64,000 nt of DNA from Ophthalmolycus amberensis (taxonomy: Eukaryota; Chordata; Actinopteri; Perciformes; Zoarcidae), in assembly GCA_024529925.1 (NCBI GenBank), contig JAFEUB010000968.1, positions 434,001-498,000 of the forward strand. Direction: 5' to 3'. The notes beneath the pieces are model-generated. The model ran no database searches, was not told where the DNA came from, and saw only the letters and a list, made by a program, of their open reading frames with translations. Made by a program: the position numbers and the translations under genes. Positions 49,257 to 63,600 of the stretch are shown here, one piece after another (the stretch's first letter is position 1; each line of letters opens with the position of its first letter).

Positions 49257-52200
49257 GACACAGAAGCACTATAAGGAATATATTTCAATGGGGAGGGCCT
49301 GGCCTGTTTAGGATGGGAGCGGGAGGGGTGCGTGCTCACTGGGTCACTGAGTACACTCGCACAGTACCCCTGCCTCTCTTTTTTTTCAGTAGAGATCAGA
49401 GCTAGGCATTATATCAGGAGTAAGTTGAAGGGAGGAGAAGGAGCAAAGAAACGGGAGAGGGGCCGATATTATAGCGTTGATCATTACTCCCCTCGCTTTA
49501 CTCTCGCTCCCCTTTTCTCCTTGTGTCTCTCCTGTCTCGCTGTAGTGTGTCGTAGTTCTAGAGCTTGATTAATCTTCCTCTCTGACTCATTATATTATCT
49601 ATAAGAATAAGAACTGCTTTCAGGGTGTGTGTGTGTTGTGTGAAAAATTAGTTCAGTCCGCTTCCCTTTATGGTCGCCGCATAGCGAGGATAGACGCTCT
49701 TCAGGGACGGCTTGTGAGGGCAAGGAGGAAGGGATGAAATGGAAGAGTCCGCACTCGAAACACAGTTGAAGGTGGAGCATTAAGCAACTCGACCCTTGCG
49801 TCATATTTGTATGAGCGAATGAGATTGCAGGTGTATCCTGTCAATAAACTGTCCATGGAAGTTATATATGAGCATGTACATGCACATGTATGTAGGTGAT
49901 TTGTGCATGCAGAGGTGGGCTTAAGCAGGTATTTCTGCGTACATATGTGTGTATGTATGTGTGTGTGAGTGGGTGTGTGAGTGTTTGCAAGTGATGGCCA
50001 GTTCATTCCGTGTGAGACTTGCACAGCATTCCTGCTCTAGTTGGAACAGCTACTGTCGGTCAATATGTAGAAGTGCATTTAGAAGTGATTCCTCATATCC
50101 AAATCATTAAAGAAGTCGACGCTATGGCTGGATGCGAGTCTATGACAATGACCGATCATCTGAGCTTCTGATGTCTCAACTAACCTGGCGACTTTGTGGC
50201 CATATGGCACTGTAGGATCTGTATAGCATTCACCATAGTTTATACCTTATGTGCACAAAGTAGAACGGTAGTGGTCACTTAAAGGGGACACTCGTAGCTG
50301 CTTGGGATATGTAGCTGGCCACTGGGTATGATTTAAAGGCTGGTAGACCATTGCACTTCCGTTTTTCATCTCATTTCCTTCACATTGAAAAGGAAAAGAA
50401 TAAAAACCTGTTAGCCTTCGTCTTGCGGTAGCTTTTTCCTCTTTGATTGGAAGAGGAAAAGGCTCCATTTCCTAAGCCAGGAAGAATAAAGTGACAGCAA
50501 GGAAGGAAATAGAAAAATGGATTCAGGGTATTGACTTATTTCTGTGTAGGAAAAGAAATATATGGGCACAAAACTGTTGGACTCTTGAGTCAGAAGGACC
50601 CACAGAAATGACTTTGGGGACAAAAAAAAGAAGTCCTTCTCCCCAACTGGGGGGGGCATTTGAAATAGCCCAAATAATTCCCCCTCCTGCCCTGTGTCAT
50701 TTACCAAGAGGTAGGAGAAGGCTGAGCTTAGCAGCCAAAGTGGTGGCCGAAACTCCCCGGGAGCACTCCTGGGACCTTTTTGTTCAGTGTAATGTTATCT
50801 CTATGTGTTTGTTTTGTTAAACTATGTTGTTGTTTATGTTGTTTAGCCCTCTTAAGATGGACATGGCTTCAGTGAAAAAGGGGGGAGTCAACTTAAAAAT
50901 ATGAATGTAAATTTAGTCATGAGGTTAATGAAGTACAACTGCATTAATTGTAGAGTTGGTTTCAGTTCCTTTTTTGTTTCCGTTTTGACACAAATAACCT
51001 GTTAAAGAACCGTATAACGTCTGGTATGCATATATACAGTAGTCCTAGGAACATGTCAGTAATCTTGGGTTCTGTATCCACAAAGCATGAGCAACACTTG
51101 CTTCCTAACCGTTTATATCCTCAGCAAATCTGGCATTGTGCGCACAGCTTTTGTTTCTGTTTGATATTTTCTGTCTTTCTTCATCTTCCATATATCCGCT
51201 ATTTTTTTTTTGTTATTCATTATAGACCACAGTTTGGAACAATTCCACAAAACTAGCTTCCACATTTACATCACAGTCACTGTTTAGGAGCTGTTTAATA
51301 CTCCCTCTTCCCTCAAGCATACACTGCACCTCCTCTGAATGAAGTACATATGTTTCAGTGTGTGTGTGTGATGTAACGGGGCGCCTTTTGGTTTAGGCAG
51401 GTGTGTAGAAACGCATTGTGACCTACTGCAGGGGCGCACAAGCACCCCCATGGGTGTGGTTTCAAGCCTTTTGCGTGTGGACGTACGTGTTTTGTGTACG
51501 AATGTGAGTGACTGCGCGAATATGAAAACCAAAATGAATCTGTCTGAGCAGCATATCCCCATGGCAGTATATGGGCCACCTGTTATTTTTTTTGTTCTTT
51601 GACACTTTTCTGTGGGTTAGTTTCAGTGTAAAAAAAGCCTTGCTGTCTCCAATACACTATCTCAAGCCATTCCCGTAGATGGACATGTTTTTGTTTTTGG
51701 ACCATTTCTTATGCCATAGTTTGCCATCATGGTTATACAGACCAAAAGCATGCAAATCAACGTATTGTAGTGACTGGACTGGAATCTGGTGGTAATATAC
51801 AACTATTTACTGTATGTTTTAGTTTAAATGAATGTGCCTCTGCTTTGATATTTAAATAATTATCTATATTAAGATGTGGACCTGCCAGATTTCAACTGTT
51901 AAGGTGCCTTGTTATGGCATAAGAAATTTGAACGGCAAAATGAACGTTTTCTTGAGAAATGGCAGTCTGATTTTGGAGATGGATATCATGGCTTTGTTTG
52001 CTATGAAGCTGTTCATAGACGTAGGGACGTGGCTAAACTGATTTGGTATCGTGTACATGTCTAGGGTAATACTGTGCCATATAGAGCCCACAAAATATGT
52101 TAATGTTATTTTTAAAAGATGTTTTAATGTTGCCTGATGACTTTGTCTCTAGATTTGATACAAAGGCTTGTAGCCACAGCTCTGTAGTCTCCTTTTCCCC

Positions 52201-52300
52201 GACATTCTTCCTGCGCTCTCTCTCTCTCTCTCTCTCTCCCCTTGTTTCCGTCTCCTTCTTTCTCTTTGCTGCAATCAAACAAAATAAAGTATTAACCTGA
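49257..52300 (+). other. zbtb4: zbtb4 3' UTR
   Basis: No coding frame with protein character follows the zbtb4 stop. AATAAA lies at 52283-52288, giving a 3' UTR of about 3 kb. It is AT-rich with several T- and A-rich tracts. A closer polyA signal cannot be excluded. Confidence 0.55.
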
Positions 52301-53955
52301 TGACCCAATGAAATCAACTGTAGTCTGGACTCATATTTTGTTTTTTTATTATGTCTCTATTAATCTTTACGCGTTGAGCTAGAGTTCCTAGTATGAACCA
52401 TGTGCTTTCACACTGTTTGATCCTCCCTGTGAATTCTCGAGCAAAATATACAGAATATACTGAATTTGTGAAAGCGGAACAGATCGTGGTCATCATTTGC
52501 ACTTCTTTCAAACACATGGTCCATTGGTGAATACTTCTATCGTTCTGTATTTCGCGTTAATTCAATATCTTCTCTGTTTCCACTGGTGAATAGTCTTTGG
52601 TATCTTTGGTAATTCATTTCCTGATGTTTTCTTTAACCACAGCACACATTCATGTTGTTTTTTTTAAAATTCTAAATACATAAAAACACACTTTGTCCTC
52701 CTGAAAGTTTGTTGCCGACACGTAAACCAGAGGCTGATTACAGCTTCCTCTCTGCAGTCAGGGGGCCCATTTCTTACCATCCTTGAATGAGCACTTCCCC
52801 ACTAGTGACACTCAGTGGTTTGAACAGAAACTGTCGGCTTGGTGACTCACACCCATCTTTGCGCTCTCAAAACATGATCTAAGAGATGAATTGAAAACTA
52901 AATATGAATGAAATCATTTCAGAAATTGAATAGATTTATCAAAAATATTCATCATAAAATGTCAAGAGTGGGGGAGAAAAAAAATGGTGCATTCATGGCC
53001 TCGGGCATGGTTGGGATTTAAAGGTACAGCGCTCTCTTGCCAATAATAAATGCAGTTTCTTGCAAAGAGATGGATCTTTTTCACAGCTTATATCATTAGC
53101 AATGGCTCTGTTCTATTGAAATGTCCCATAAGCTGTGACAATGGGCCATTATGGGCAACACAAGGACCCCAAAACTTAGCCAGCTAAATGAATTGCAGCC
53201 ATTGTTAATGTTGTGTTTTACACCTTTGCTTTTCCTACCAACGCATCAAGTCTGGTGGGGAAAAAAGGCTTATCTGCACACACTCCATGACAATCGGTAG
53301 ATATTTGTCAGACTTTGAGTGCACACGCGAGAGATTTTGGTGTGATTTGACATTTCGGATTAACTTCAAACAGCTGAATACCAGATCGTTTACTGATTGG
53401 TCCTTTCTGTGTGTTTTACACTTTTCCCAGTATTCCCCAGTTATCACAATCTTCCTGGAAGGAGACCGTGTCACAGGAATCCAGCCAGCAGAAGAGGGGG
53501 GGGAAAGAGTTTTGTGACTTGAGGCACATCCCCTCTCGTCTCTTTCTCCTCTTCACGCTGCAAGAAACACTGAGTCATGAAGCAGCCGTGGTGAATCAAG
53601 GTTCCAATGGGTGAACAAACATCAGTGAACTGGCTAAGGTCACTCACCCGGGCTGCAGTGCCCACTCTACATGAATCACCTCAAAGGCAGGAGATTTATA
53701 GCGTGATTGTAATGCACACATAATTAAAAAGAATGTGTTTCTGAATTTTGAATTATTTCTAATACAACTACCGTAACTTTCAATCTTCGGTATTTTTCCT
53801 CTAACCTCTGTTTACCTGCAGCTCACTCTGTGTCTTTCGCCCAGCTACATTGTTTGCAAAGATCTGGTGACAACCATGCAGCCAAAAAGCACCCCCTCCT
53901 GGGGATCGATAACCTGCACTGGCATATCTGCTCTCTGGACCCCAGGACAGTGTGC

Positions 53956-53999
<44 letters not shown>

Positions 54000-54139
54000 C
54001 TGCGCCACACACTGTTGAAGTGTCTCTCTGCTCCTCATCATACCTCTGACACCTCTGGGTAGCGTGGAGTTCGCAGACCACCAAAAGGGCGAGGACACTG
54101 CATGCACTGGGAGGCCTGGGTGAATGAATGCACTGAAGG
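52301..54139. other. Intergenic region zbtb4-shbg
   Basis: No gene is visible. A CA run lies at 53959-53997, about 140 bases upstream of the shbg start codon, inside or next to its promoter. Confidence 0.5.
53959..53997. repeat. CA microsatellite upstream of shbg
   Basis: An uninterrupted CA run of 39 bases. Confidence 0.9.
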
Positions 54140-57100
54140 ATGGTTGTGTTTCGTAAAGCAATGGCAGGTGGACTGCTGCTGTCGTTGAGCCTCACTCTTC
54201 TAGGGTGGGGAGCTGAGGGCAGACGCGGTAAGGTATGTTCACATGCATTACAATTCTTGGAATGAGTAGTAAAGAGGTAAGATGCTCTTATCAATAGCTA
54301 TCTGACAGTCTAAAGATCATGTGTAACCATTGGCATTATCAAATAGTAAAGAAGCACATTTGAAAAAGAGCAGGAATCCTAAATATGATGTGAATGATCT
54401 ATGTGCGTTTTGTAGCTTTGATAAATCTCTAAAAAGAAAAAAAGTATTGTTTTTGCTTAATGTACAATTTGGAAAAGGTCACAGTCATAAGTATTTGGAA
54501 ATACCTGACCTCTCAGGCAATTAAAATAATATTGTCATACTTTTTTAAAGGATCATCTGTATTAATTATGGTTTTTTGAAAGACGGAGGACAAACAAAGT
54601 GTCATGTAAAAGCCGATATTAAAGAAACACGAATCAACTCTTACTGTATGCAATTCAGATGCCAGTTGAAGAGGGCTATCCCAGATGACCTAATAATTTA
54701 TTTAGACTTAGGACTTTGCTCAGTTTGTGGGAGGACAAATCAGCGACATAACCACAAAACCCAGCAGCTGTTTTGACCCCATTGAAGGACTTTTTGCACA
54801 TTAAGTTTCATAATAGCCATTGTGTATTGATATACTGCAGTAAGATGCCATATGGCTCTCGTCAGTGACTTGACATTGATTTTTGCACTTCCTTACCACG
54901 TTCACCTCCCTTGTTAAAAGATAATTCAGTTTTTTAGTTGAATCAATAACTGAATTAAAACCATGACTTGGTTTGATATAGTTTCAACCGCTAACCAATC
55001 AAGATATCTGACAAGAAAATACAAAAGCAAAAAAGAAAGAAAGAGCTGAAGTAATGATTTCATGTTGACATTGTGTCTTCCAGAAAGAAGTATCAGGCGG
55101 GGCTACCGTCTACCTCGGCCAGGACAGAGACATCTGGAGGCCACTGATCCACACAGCAGTAAACCTCAGTGAGATCAGCAGGTACATCAGCAGGAGCAAA
55201 CCACTGCACCACGGAAGCCTCACACCGACAACTGAAAAGATGTGATGAATGAAAGGCCAGGGGAGACTATGTGGCAGCAAGTAGAGGGTATAGTTAGGAA
55301 TTCTGGAAGATCCTGGCCCCCTTATTTCTGATGACATTAATATTATACAACCCATCCTCGTATTGCATTTCTCCAGCTGCAGGCCCCTCGAACTATCCCT
55401 GCTTTTTACCGCTCTGTCAGTGTGTATTCTTGGTCACTATTGAGATTTAAACAAAATGGGGAGAATCATCTTCTTTAGCTTCTGTGTGGACCAGCATTCC
55501 CTTGAATGTGACGTTTGGGTTCTGTTCCTGCAGTATCAAGTCATCCTTTCATTTCCGGACGTTTGACCCAGAAGGTGCCGTTTTCTACGGAGACACCAAA
55601 AACGGGGAGGACTGGTTTGTTCTGTCCCTGAAAGACGGCATCCCCCTGATGCAGATCAGCAGAGGAAACAGCCTCGTCAGCGTGGCGGGCGGCCCCAAGC
55701 TCAATGACGGAAAATGGCACATAGTAAGTCTCGATGTCTCGATGTCTTAAAACACAGAACCCGGAAACTATATATTTTGCATGTGTATATTGTGACCATG
55801 TGCTGCAAAGCAATACAGTTTTGTCTGAATTCTTCTTGTGCTCCTGGTGCCACCAAGGTGGAGGTGAGCAACCAAGACCCATTTGTGATTCTGGAGGTGG
55901 ATGGCTCCAATAGGATGGAGGTTGGCATGCAGTCCAAAGAGACAAACAAGGTCCTTTCAGGTGAACTTCGACTGGCCCTTGGTGGGATCCTGGTCGACAA
56001 GGAAAAGCTGATTGTTCCGGTATAACCTGTTAATCCCCCCTTGGCTACTTTACAGTCTTTTATGTCTTGTTTAATAGATTCCAGAAGTTATTGTGCTATT
56101 ATTTTTGTCCAATTTGCATCCACCTGCTTCCCCCACAGTGTATACTTCTGCTTCATATAATGATTTCCAACATTTCCCATCATGACATTTAAAACCAATG
56201 TGCACTGAAAGATATAACCACAAACAATCAATGAACACTTCTGACCCCAACGACCTGCTCCTCTGCTCACTGTTTGTCTTGCGGTTCATTTCACTAAAAT
56301 GCGTTGTTGTCGTCCTTTGCCGTAGTTTGAGCCGCACATGGATGGCTGCGTGCGGAAAGGCAGCTGGCTGAACCTCAGCATCCCCTGGGAGGTCGAGGCG
56401 GAGGAGCTCTGGCCCTGCTATCAAAACGTCCAACCTGGCAGCTACTTCCCTGGCACAGGATTTGCCATTTTCAACACCTCAGGTGCAGACATTGTGCCCC
56501 ATGATAAAAGATTTGGACAAGTGTTATTTAATTTATTGACAAGCTTTCCAACAGGCCTGGATAATGCATCCTTGCATGACATAACCTCATGGCAATATAC
56601 TTTTAATCTGTATTCAGATTATATTCATTTTGTGAGTTGTCCTCTGCAGTTTTCCCAATTGAAGCAGATCGTGGGGTCAAGACTGAATTGTGGGGAGATT
56701 TCAGTAAGATGGATGGGACCATTTTTAGCATCAAGGCTCCTGGGCAAGAGCTGATGTTCACTTTAGTGGCCAATAATAACACAAAGGTATGCACATAAAT
56801 CAGACGTGAGGCAAACTCAATTTGCTGACAATTTCTAGCATTTGTTTAAAACTGCTCATGGCACTGTAAGATTGGCTTCATAGCTGACGTGGAACATTTG
56901 CATAATGCAGACACACATGCAGACACATGCAGATTGGAGACCATCATCACTCCATAAACAGAGTTATTATATTTCTTCTTTCTCTTCTCTTGAATTTGCA
57001 GGAAGTCACACTTACTTTCGGCGGAGAAAACATCTGCATGAAAGACACTTTCAAGAGACTGGTGATCATCTTTCAGACAGATTCACTGCAAGTGCTTCAA

Positions 57101-57621
57101 GATGAAGATGAATCAAAGACTACTACGTTACCCACCAGTCCAGTGAGCCACCCCGGGTATCTGACCGCATGGAAAGAGGGTCGTCTTGCTGTTGGAGGTC
57201 TCCTAGGTGAGATTAAACAGCGATGATGAGCGTTTAACCGTGTGTCTGCACATTCAGCGTCTTAAAATTGAAGGTCCTAGATTACTGTTCAGAAAGAGGA
57301 ATACACTATTAAACACACAATAAAAGAAATTAATAACAAAATGAATTAGATTAAACCCCAGAAAACAACCAGTTACAATTATATATATACATTCATAAAG
57401 GAAATCCATTGACTAGGCCAGACAAGGAGCATGAAGTGCATTACAAGATCACTTGTGTTTTCTTCTTTCTCTTTTTCATTTTTTCAGGTGAGGAAGAGGA
57501 CGATGTTGGCTCCCAGTTCTTGACAGGCTGTCTGGAGAAGATCCAGGTTCAAGGGAGGGATTTGGACCTGGATTTAGCTGTCAAACACATGTCAATCTCA
57601 TCTCACAGCTGCCCTGCATAG
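54140..57621 (+). CDS. shbg: Sex hormone-binding globulin
   Basis: Secreted plasma carrier of androgens and estrogens, made in liver. Exons 54140-54232, 55084-55181, 55534-55723, 55858-56019, 56326-56482, 56650-56786, 57002-57206 and 57488-57621 sum to a clean 391-residue frame (human 402). A signal peptide is visible: MVVFRKAMAGGLLLSLSLTL followed by LGWGAEGRRGK. Another in-frame ATG at 54161 would shorten it by seven residues. Laminin-G-like domain 1 includes FRTFDPEGAVFYGDT, EDWFVLSLKDG and GGPKLNDGKWHI, where the Asp of EDWF matches the steroid-site Asp65 of human SHBG. Domain 2 begins near FEPHMDGCVRKGSW and ends DLDLAVKHMSISSHSCPA. Cys residues (DGCVRKG, ENICMK, TGCLEK, HSCPA) match the family pattern. 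Position 82 differs from human. The neighbours match the 17p13.1 order. Confidence 0.93.
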
Positions 57622-58989
57622 CCCATGAAACTATGCATCTTCAATATGTGGACTCGATGTTTGCAGTGGATGCCTTTGGGTCGAAATGAACACACAAAAG
57701 AAATTGTCTGCTAATAGTCAATCTGTAGTTCAATGTGGTATTTGAACCAATTAACCTCTAAAATGTGGAGAATTAAAATAAAATATTAATATGTTGTTTC
57801 ATAGATCTCTCCCGTGTTAACAGAATACGCTAATTAATCTGAGAAATGTAAGCGGTTTTGTGACCTTGGTACGTGCAACAGTCTGTTTCTAAATAAGATG
57901 TGATTCTCCTTAATATGGCTATCCACAGATTTAATTTTACTGCTGCATTTAGGGCAAATTAAAACCCAATAGTGCTTTTGAGGAGATTCAAACACTGTGA
58001 TAGAGCACTAACGTTTAATCGATACTGAGTAGGACATGAGTGAGGCTGAGATTTAAGACATGGATTTTGCCCCCTCTAGTGGATTGTTAAAGATAATATT
58101 AGAGTCACTTCATCCACTCTGTGTATGATGCCATCTAAACAATGAACCAACGCTAGCTTCACGCAAAATAATCAAAAATATCGTTTCAGATCCAAGAAAA
58201 CTCGTCTATAATCTTAAAGAATAAGGACAATTGTTGCACTGCCAGAGAGTCTGAGGTTCTTTCCCCCCCCCCCCCCTTCATTTAATGGTCATAAAGTTGA
58301 AAGATATTACATTTGTCTGGTAAAGGTCATTGTTTAAGTTGATTAAGCATAGAAGGAAGAAATATATTGACAACAAATAGTCATCAAATGACTCAAAATC
58401 ATTTAAATCTTTCACGATATTCCTGTGGATTAAAAATCGATCTAGATATTATGTGTACGTGTGCAATATATTTAAAGTTATGATAAATTGAAGGGAAATG
58501 TGCTTACATTTTCACCTCTTTATTGCAGAAACCGTTTAAGGCATTGACTATTATCATTACTAGTATAATTAATAATATTTTAACTACATATTCATGAAAC
58601 AAAACGAAATGGGGGAAAACAATCTTTTCAAAAATCCCCAAATCTTCAACAAACATTCAGTTGTATTTATACTAAAGCCAAAAAATATAAACAAAAAACC
58701 CAGATTTATGATAAATATACAACTGCAAAAATATGACTGCTACAATTCCTATATAGCTTAAATATTAATGTTAAATTTAAACAAGTGTCAAGCTTAAAAT
58801 TAACGTTAAATTGAGTAATTTTGCGAAATAAAATAGGTTTCATGCTGTTTCATGATACAGTTTATACAGAACTGGGCGCGGTGCAGGGTGCAGCCAAACC
58901 GGATCGATTACAGTAATCTACCGACTGCCATGAACGTTTAGCAACTGTCGCAAACCCTGACTGTCGTGAATACTGGCCGCCCACTGAAG
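57622..58989. other. Intergenic region shbg-neurl4
   Basis: The shbg polyA signal AATAAA is at 57777-57782. The rest is AT-rich with no gene; a C run lies at 58264-58276. The last 100 bases become GC-rich as the neurl4 start is approached. Confidence 0.55.
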
Positions 58990-60628
58990 ATGGCGGCGGA
59001 GCTGCATCCGCGGAGCGGAAAGCTGATCGGCCTGTCCAACTCGAACCGAACCGCCCGGCGCAACCAGCCAGTCCAGGAGTTCAACCACGGCCTGGTGCTG
59101 AGCAAGGAGCCGCTGAGGGACCGGGATGTCTTCACCGTCCGTATTGACAAAAAGGTAAACAACAACAACAGGCCCGCTGCAGCTGCTGCTGCTTCTCCTG
59201 AGCGGGGATGAGCGCAGCGGGAGTGCGGGAGCAGTAGGACGGGCCGGTGGTCTGCCTCTGTCCGCAGTGAGAGGCTCATCCTATCCGGGGCGTTTCACAA
59301 GGTTGACAGTGACCACGGCTGTTGTTTAGTGATGCATTACACACACTGAGATTCATCAGTGACAGACGTAAAGAAATAAACACGTTCGTATGTGGGGGGA
59401 TTTGTGAAACGGATCACTCGGCTAACGATAACCTGCTTGTGTTGCCTTGGTACCGTCAGTTAGCCATGCTAATGAGCGGCTAACGGGAGCTAGCCCCGGG
59501 GCTAGCTTTTTACGGAAGGTGCTCTGTCGTGTGTTTGACAACTGGACTCGCTGCTGTTTATTGCACTACTCGAGCTCAGCTAAGCGTGTTAACTTGACGT
59601 TAGCTCTGATACGTTTTGTTTCGGAGGAGTCCATGACAGTCGTAGGTGCCTGTCAGCCCGCTATACTGCAGTGCTCACACCAGCTCGGGCTATTCTAGCG
59701 ACTCGAAGGCTATGTGTGAACCTAAAGAGGCACCAATGCGTACGAGTAGACACCGCTATCAGTCACCAGTGTCGTCTACAGCATCGTCATTACATCACCA
59801 TATTAAGACCGTACCAGCAGTGATGGTGTAGCCTAATGCATGAGGAGTTTGACCACTAAAAGGTAACACTCATTAACCCCTGGTCTGTTATCTGTAAACA
59901 CACTCTCTTCCTCTCTCATTGCTGGGACATTTGCTTATATTGAACTCATTTGTCTCTCATTATGGGAACCAAGTAGAGACATTTCTCACTCTACTGTGTC
60001 CATCGCTGTCCTCCGATTCATGCAGCTCTAGATATGATGGCGTCCTCTTTCCAGAAAAGGTGATCCATCCCTCACTTCTGGGAAAGATTTCATGTTTTCC
60101 ACCACAACTATACCCTTTATTATACGTACATCCATTGTTTTAGAGGCTCCGTTTTATATATTGATTGCATTCTTTCCAGCGATCAGTACATCTTAAAGTA
60201 CAGGTGTCTCACTCTTACTCATTCGGTTATCAAACCAATATACAATGTCTTGCTTTCCGTAAAGGATCTCATGACCTAAAATGCTTCTCAAGTCTTTCCC
60301 TTTAAGTATGCTTAAAGTTGTTTATTTTTAATGTGAGGTGTGATAAAAGAACATTCAATTCTTCCATACATACTTCTACAAATGCCCTCAAATGTGTAGC
60401 TTTCACTTAAACACAAGTGCTTATCTATCTATGGCTATTGGTGTGTTCTGCGATGACTCAGGCCTCTCCGTATCACACCGGTGCCTGCGCACAGTGTTTA
60501 CATCTTGTCTGTTATCAGTGTAGGAGAGCTTGTCTGTGCTAATGGCTTTTGCCTCTGCAGTCTGCAACCCTACTGGAGCTTGTCAACAACATGGCAGCCT
60601 CTTGAGCTTCTGCCCGTGCCAACTGGGC

Positions 60629-60660
<32 letters not shown>

Positions 60661-63600
60661 GAATGACAGTGTGTGTGTGTGTGTGCGGCCAAGCTGTACA
60701 GTTAGTTGTTAAGAACATCCAGCATGATGAGACCGAGCAAAAGCCAGTAAAGTCAAACATGTGGTTGAATCGCACTGTCTGTATGTAAACGAGTATCCGT
60801 CCCATGTGGTGCACTCAGCCTGATGAGGGCTCTCGTAAAACAACCGAATGCCCTGACATGACATGCATTGCCTGTTTGAAAATCAATGCTTTTCCATCAC
60901 GGAGCAATCGGATTGGCATGACTGCCCATCCCGTCTGCTGAGCTATCGTGGATGTTTGGGGAAAAATGAGTGCAACACAATGAGCAAATGGAGTGATTTA
61001 TTGGTTTAGCCAGAAGTTGGGCGCTGTCAGTGGTTTAGGGGTTTGTATGAAGCTGTGGTCTACAGAATGAATAGTGGAATATCCCATATTGTGCGTATTA
61101 GTAATTCAAATTGGAGGTGCTTCAGTGTAGCTGTACTGTAGCTTGTATCACCATGCTACAAAAATAACCGTGGGCTTACTTTGATAGTAGATTCATCCTT
61201 TTAATTGATAACTTTCTGTAGTTCCAGCTTTTCAGTTGGGAGGATTTGCTGTTTTTCTTTATCTAATATGATAGTAAGCTAAAGATTTTTGAAGGTGTTG
61301 AAGGCTGGTGTCGTAGCACACTGCCTCACATAGCACCTGCCACGGAGCAGAGGAAGACACCATGGGTGCAGGAGAGGAGGCAATATAGAAATATCTTCAA
61401 AATGATTTTGTCTCGGAGGAAATCTTCCTTCATTATTCCTCGGCTCGGGCGTGAGCTGCAGAAAATCATCCCAGGAGCTGGTGTGGCACTAATGTTCTGC
61501 TCAAAGTCACTTCATCAGGGAGGATTTCTGACAACTTTCACTGGAGTGCTGTGGAGCACCAGGGAACAAACCGGAAAAGGGAGACTGGCCGACGGAAGTT
61601 TCCGATTACTTTTGACGTAATTCTCTTCCTTTTGAGGAGCAAACTGCATGGCTTTTTTGTTGGATGTTGCTCTCCAGGGGGGGGGGGGGGGGGGCAGCAG
61701 CAGGTGGAGTGCAGCGAGCCGGGAGATCACTCCTCAGTGGGATGACGTCGGTTCGTGCCCCTGTGTCGGCAAGCATCTGCGGGGCTGAAATGTCTTTTAA
61801 GCGAGGCTATGAATCTCCACCGGCTGCACCACTGCCTCCGCTCTACAAGCTGACACGGCACTCTTGTCGTCCACATCATGGAGGCAAAAAGCATGAAATA
61901 TAGAATCCCCCCCCCCCCCCCCGGAGATCAATAAAGTATCACATTATTGTGAGCTGATGCTGAGTTCTGTGTTTCTGGGAAGAAATGGAGGCTGCGTGTT
62001 ATGTGATATGATTCCAATGTCGCGCAAAGACGAAAGGAGTTTTGCAGTCTTGAAGCCTCAGAGAGGCGAGATCATGGAGGTAAAGCTTTGCCTCGCGTGC
62101 ATTAAATCATCATCTAACCTCCTGTCGTTGTTTCAGTCACCACACGGTGGAAACTAGACATGATGAAGGCGAGAGAGGGGCGTTAGCTGTGACCGCCATC
62201 TGGCAACTCAAGTAGCTGAGGAATTGTAATTCACTCCACTTCTAGTTGAGTAAACACAATCATTAACTCAGTCAAACATTTTGAGAATCTGCACATTGGA
62301 TGAAAGCGTCCAAAACTTTATTGGACCAAAAAAAAAAAAAAAGGGTAACGTTTTGACTTTCCGTGTCTTTGTCAGGCGACTGGCCAACATGATAAAGGAT
62401 GAGGTGTATATTAGACACTGATTACAGTCTTCTGTTGTCATGGTTAACTGAATAAACGAAACACACTTGCTAATATGACCCCCAAGTGTCTATTTTGTTC
62501 TTAAACCTGGTCTCCTGTACCTGGTCTAAAGATAGTACAGCGTGTGCACGTGACTGCCTTTCTGCATCAATATGCATTGGACATCTAATTTTGGAAGTTG
62601 GGGGGCTGGTGTACTAAGAGATGAGGAATGAACTAGATTGACCCGGGGTGATTTTTTTTCATTTTCTTCCACACAGTATTGCAAGGTAATAATGGTGTTA
62701 TTTGCCTACTGCGAGACATGAAACCATTGCCACTACATTTAGCACACATAGTTCAGTGTTTTGTTTCTTGTGTGTCACTGTGTGTTCATACTGTCCTGCT
62801 TTATTTTCAAAGGAGCGCTCCCTGAGCTACGCTCTTCGCTGACAGAAAGACTAAAAATAACAAGATGGATCATACGACAAGGCGCACTTTGTTTTCCATA
62901 GATGTCTACCTGCAGTTTTTAGCACAGTGCCTCACTCTCCTAACATCTCCGCTTAGAAGCTTCCACACAGAGTCCTTTTGTGGCTGCTGCTGGCAGCTGT
63001 TTTGTGACAACTTATCGTAGTCGCCACAAGGTTTATATCTGTCTTTAATTTATTTTATACCATTACAAATGTAACGCTTTACTTAACTTCAGGTTTTTGG
63101 CCATGATGTGTCATTATCTGTGACATATTACGGACTGATCTTTCCCCTCAGGTGAACTCGTGGAGCGGTTCCATCGAGATCGGGGTGACGGCGCTGGACC
63201 CCGCCGCGCTGGACTTTCCCAGCAGCGCCACGGGCCTCAAGGGCGGCTCCTGGATCGTGTCGGGCTGCTCGGTGCTGCGCGACGGGCGCTCGGTTCTGGA
63301 GGAGTACGGCCGCGACCTCGACCAGCTAGCAGAGGGCGACCGCGTGGGCATTCAGCGCAGCTCCCGCGGCGAGCTTCACCTCTGGGTAAACGGGCAGGAC
63401 TGCGGCGCGGCCGCCAGCGGCTTGCCGCCCAAGCTCTGGGCAGTGGTGGACCTGTACGGCAAGTGCACTCAGGTGACGGTGGTGAGCTGTGAGCCGACGC
63501 CGGCCTCGACGGAGAAAGAGACAATAGAGCGGGACGAGGAGGAGGAGGAGGTGGAGGAGGTGGAGGAGGTGGAGGAGGAGGAGGAGGAGGAGGAGGAGGA

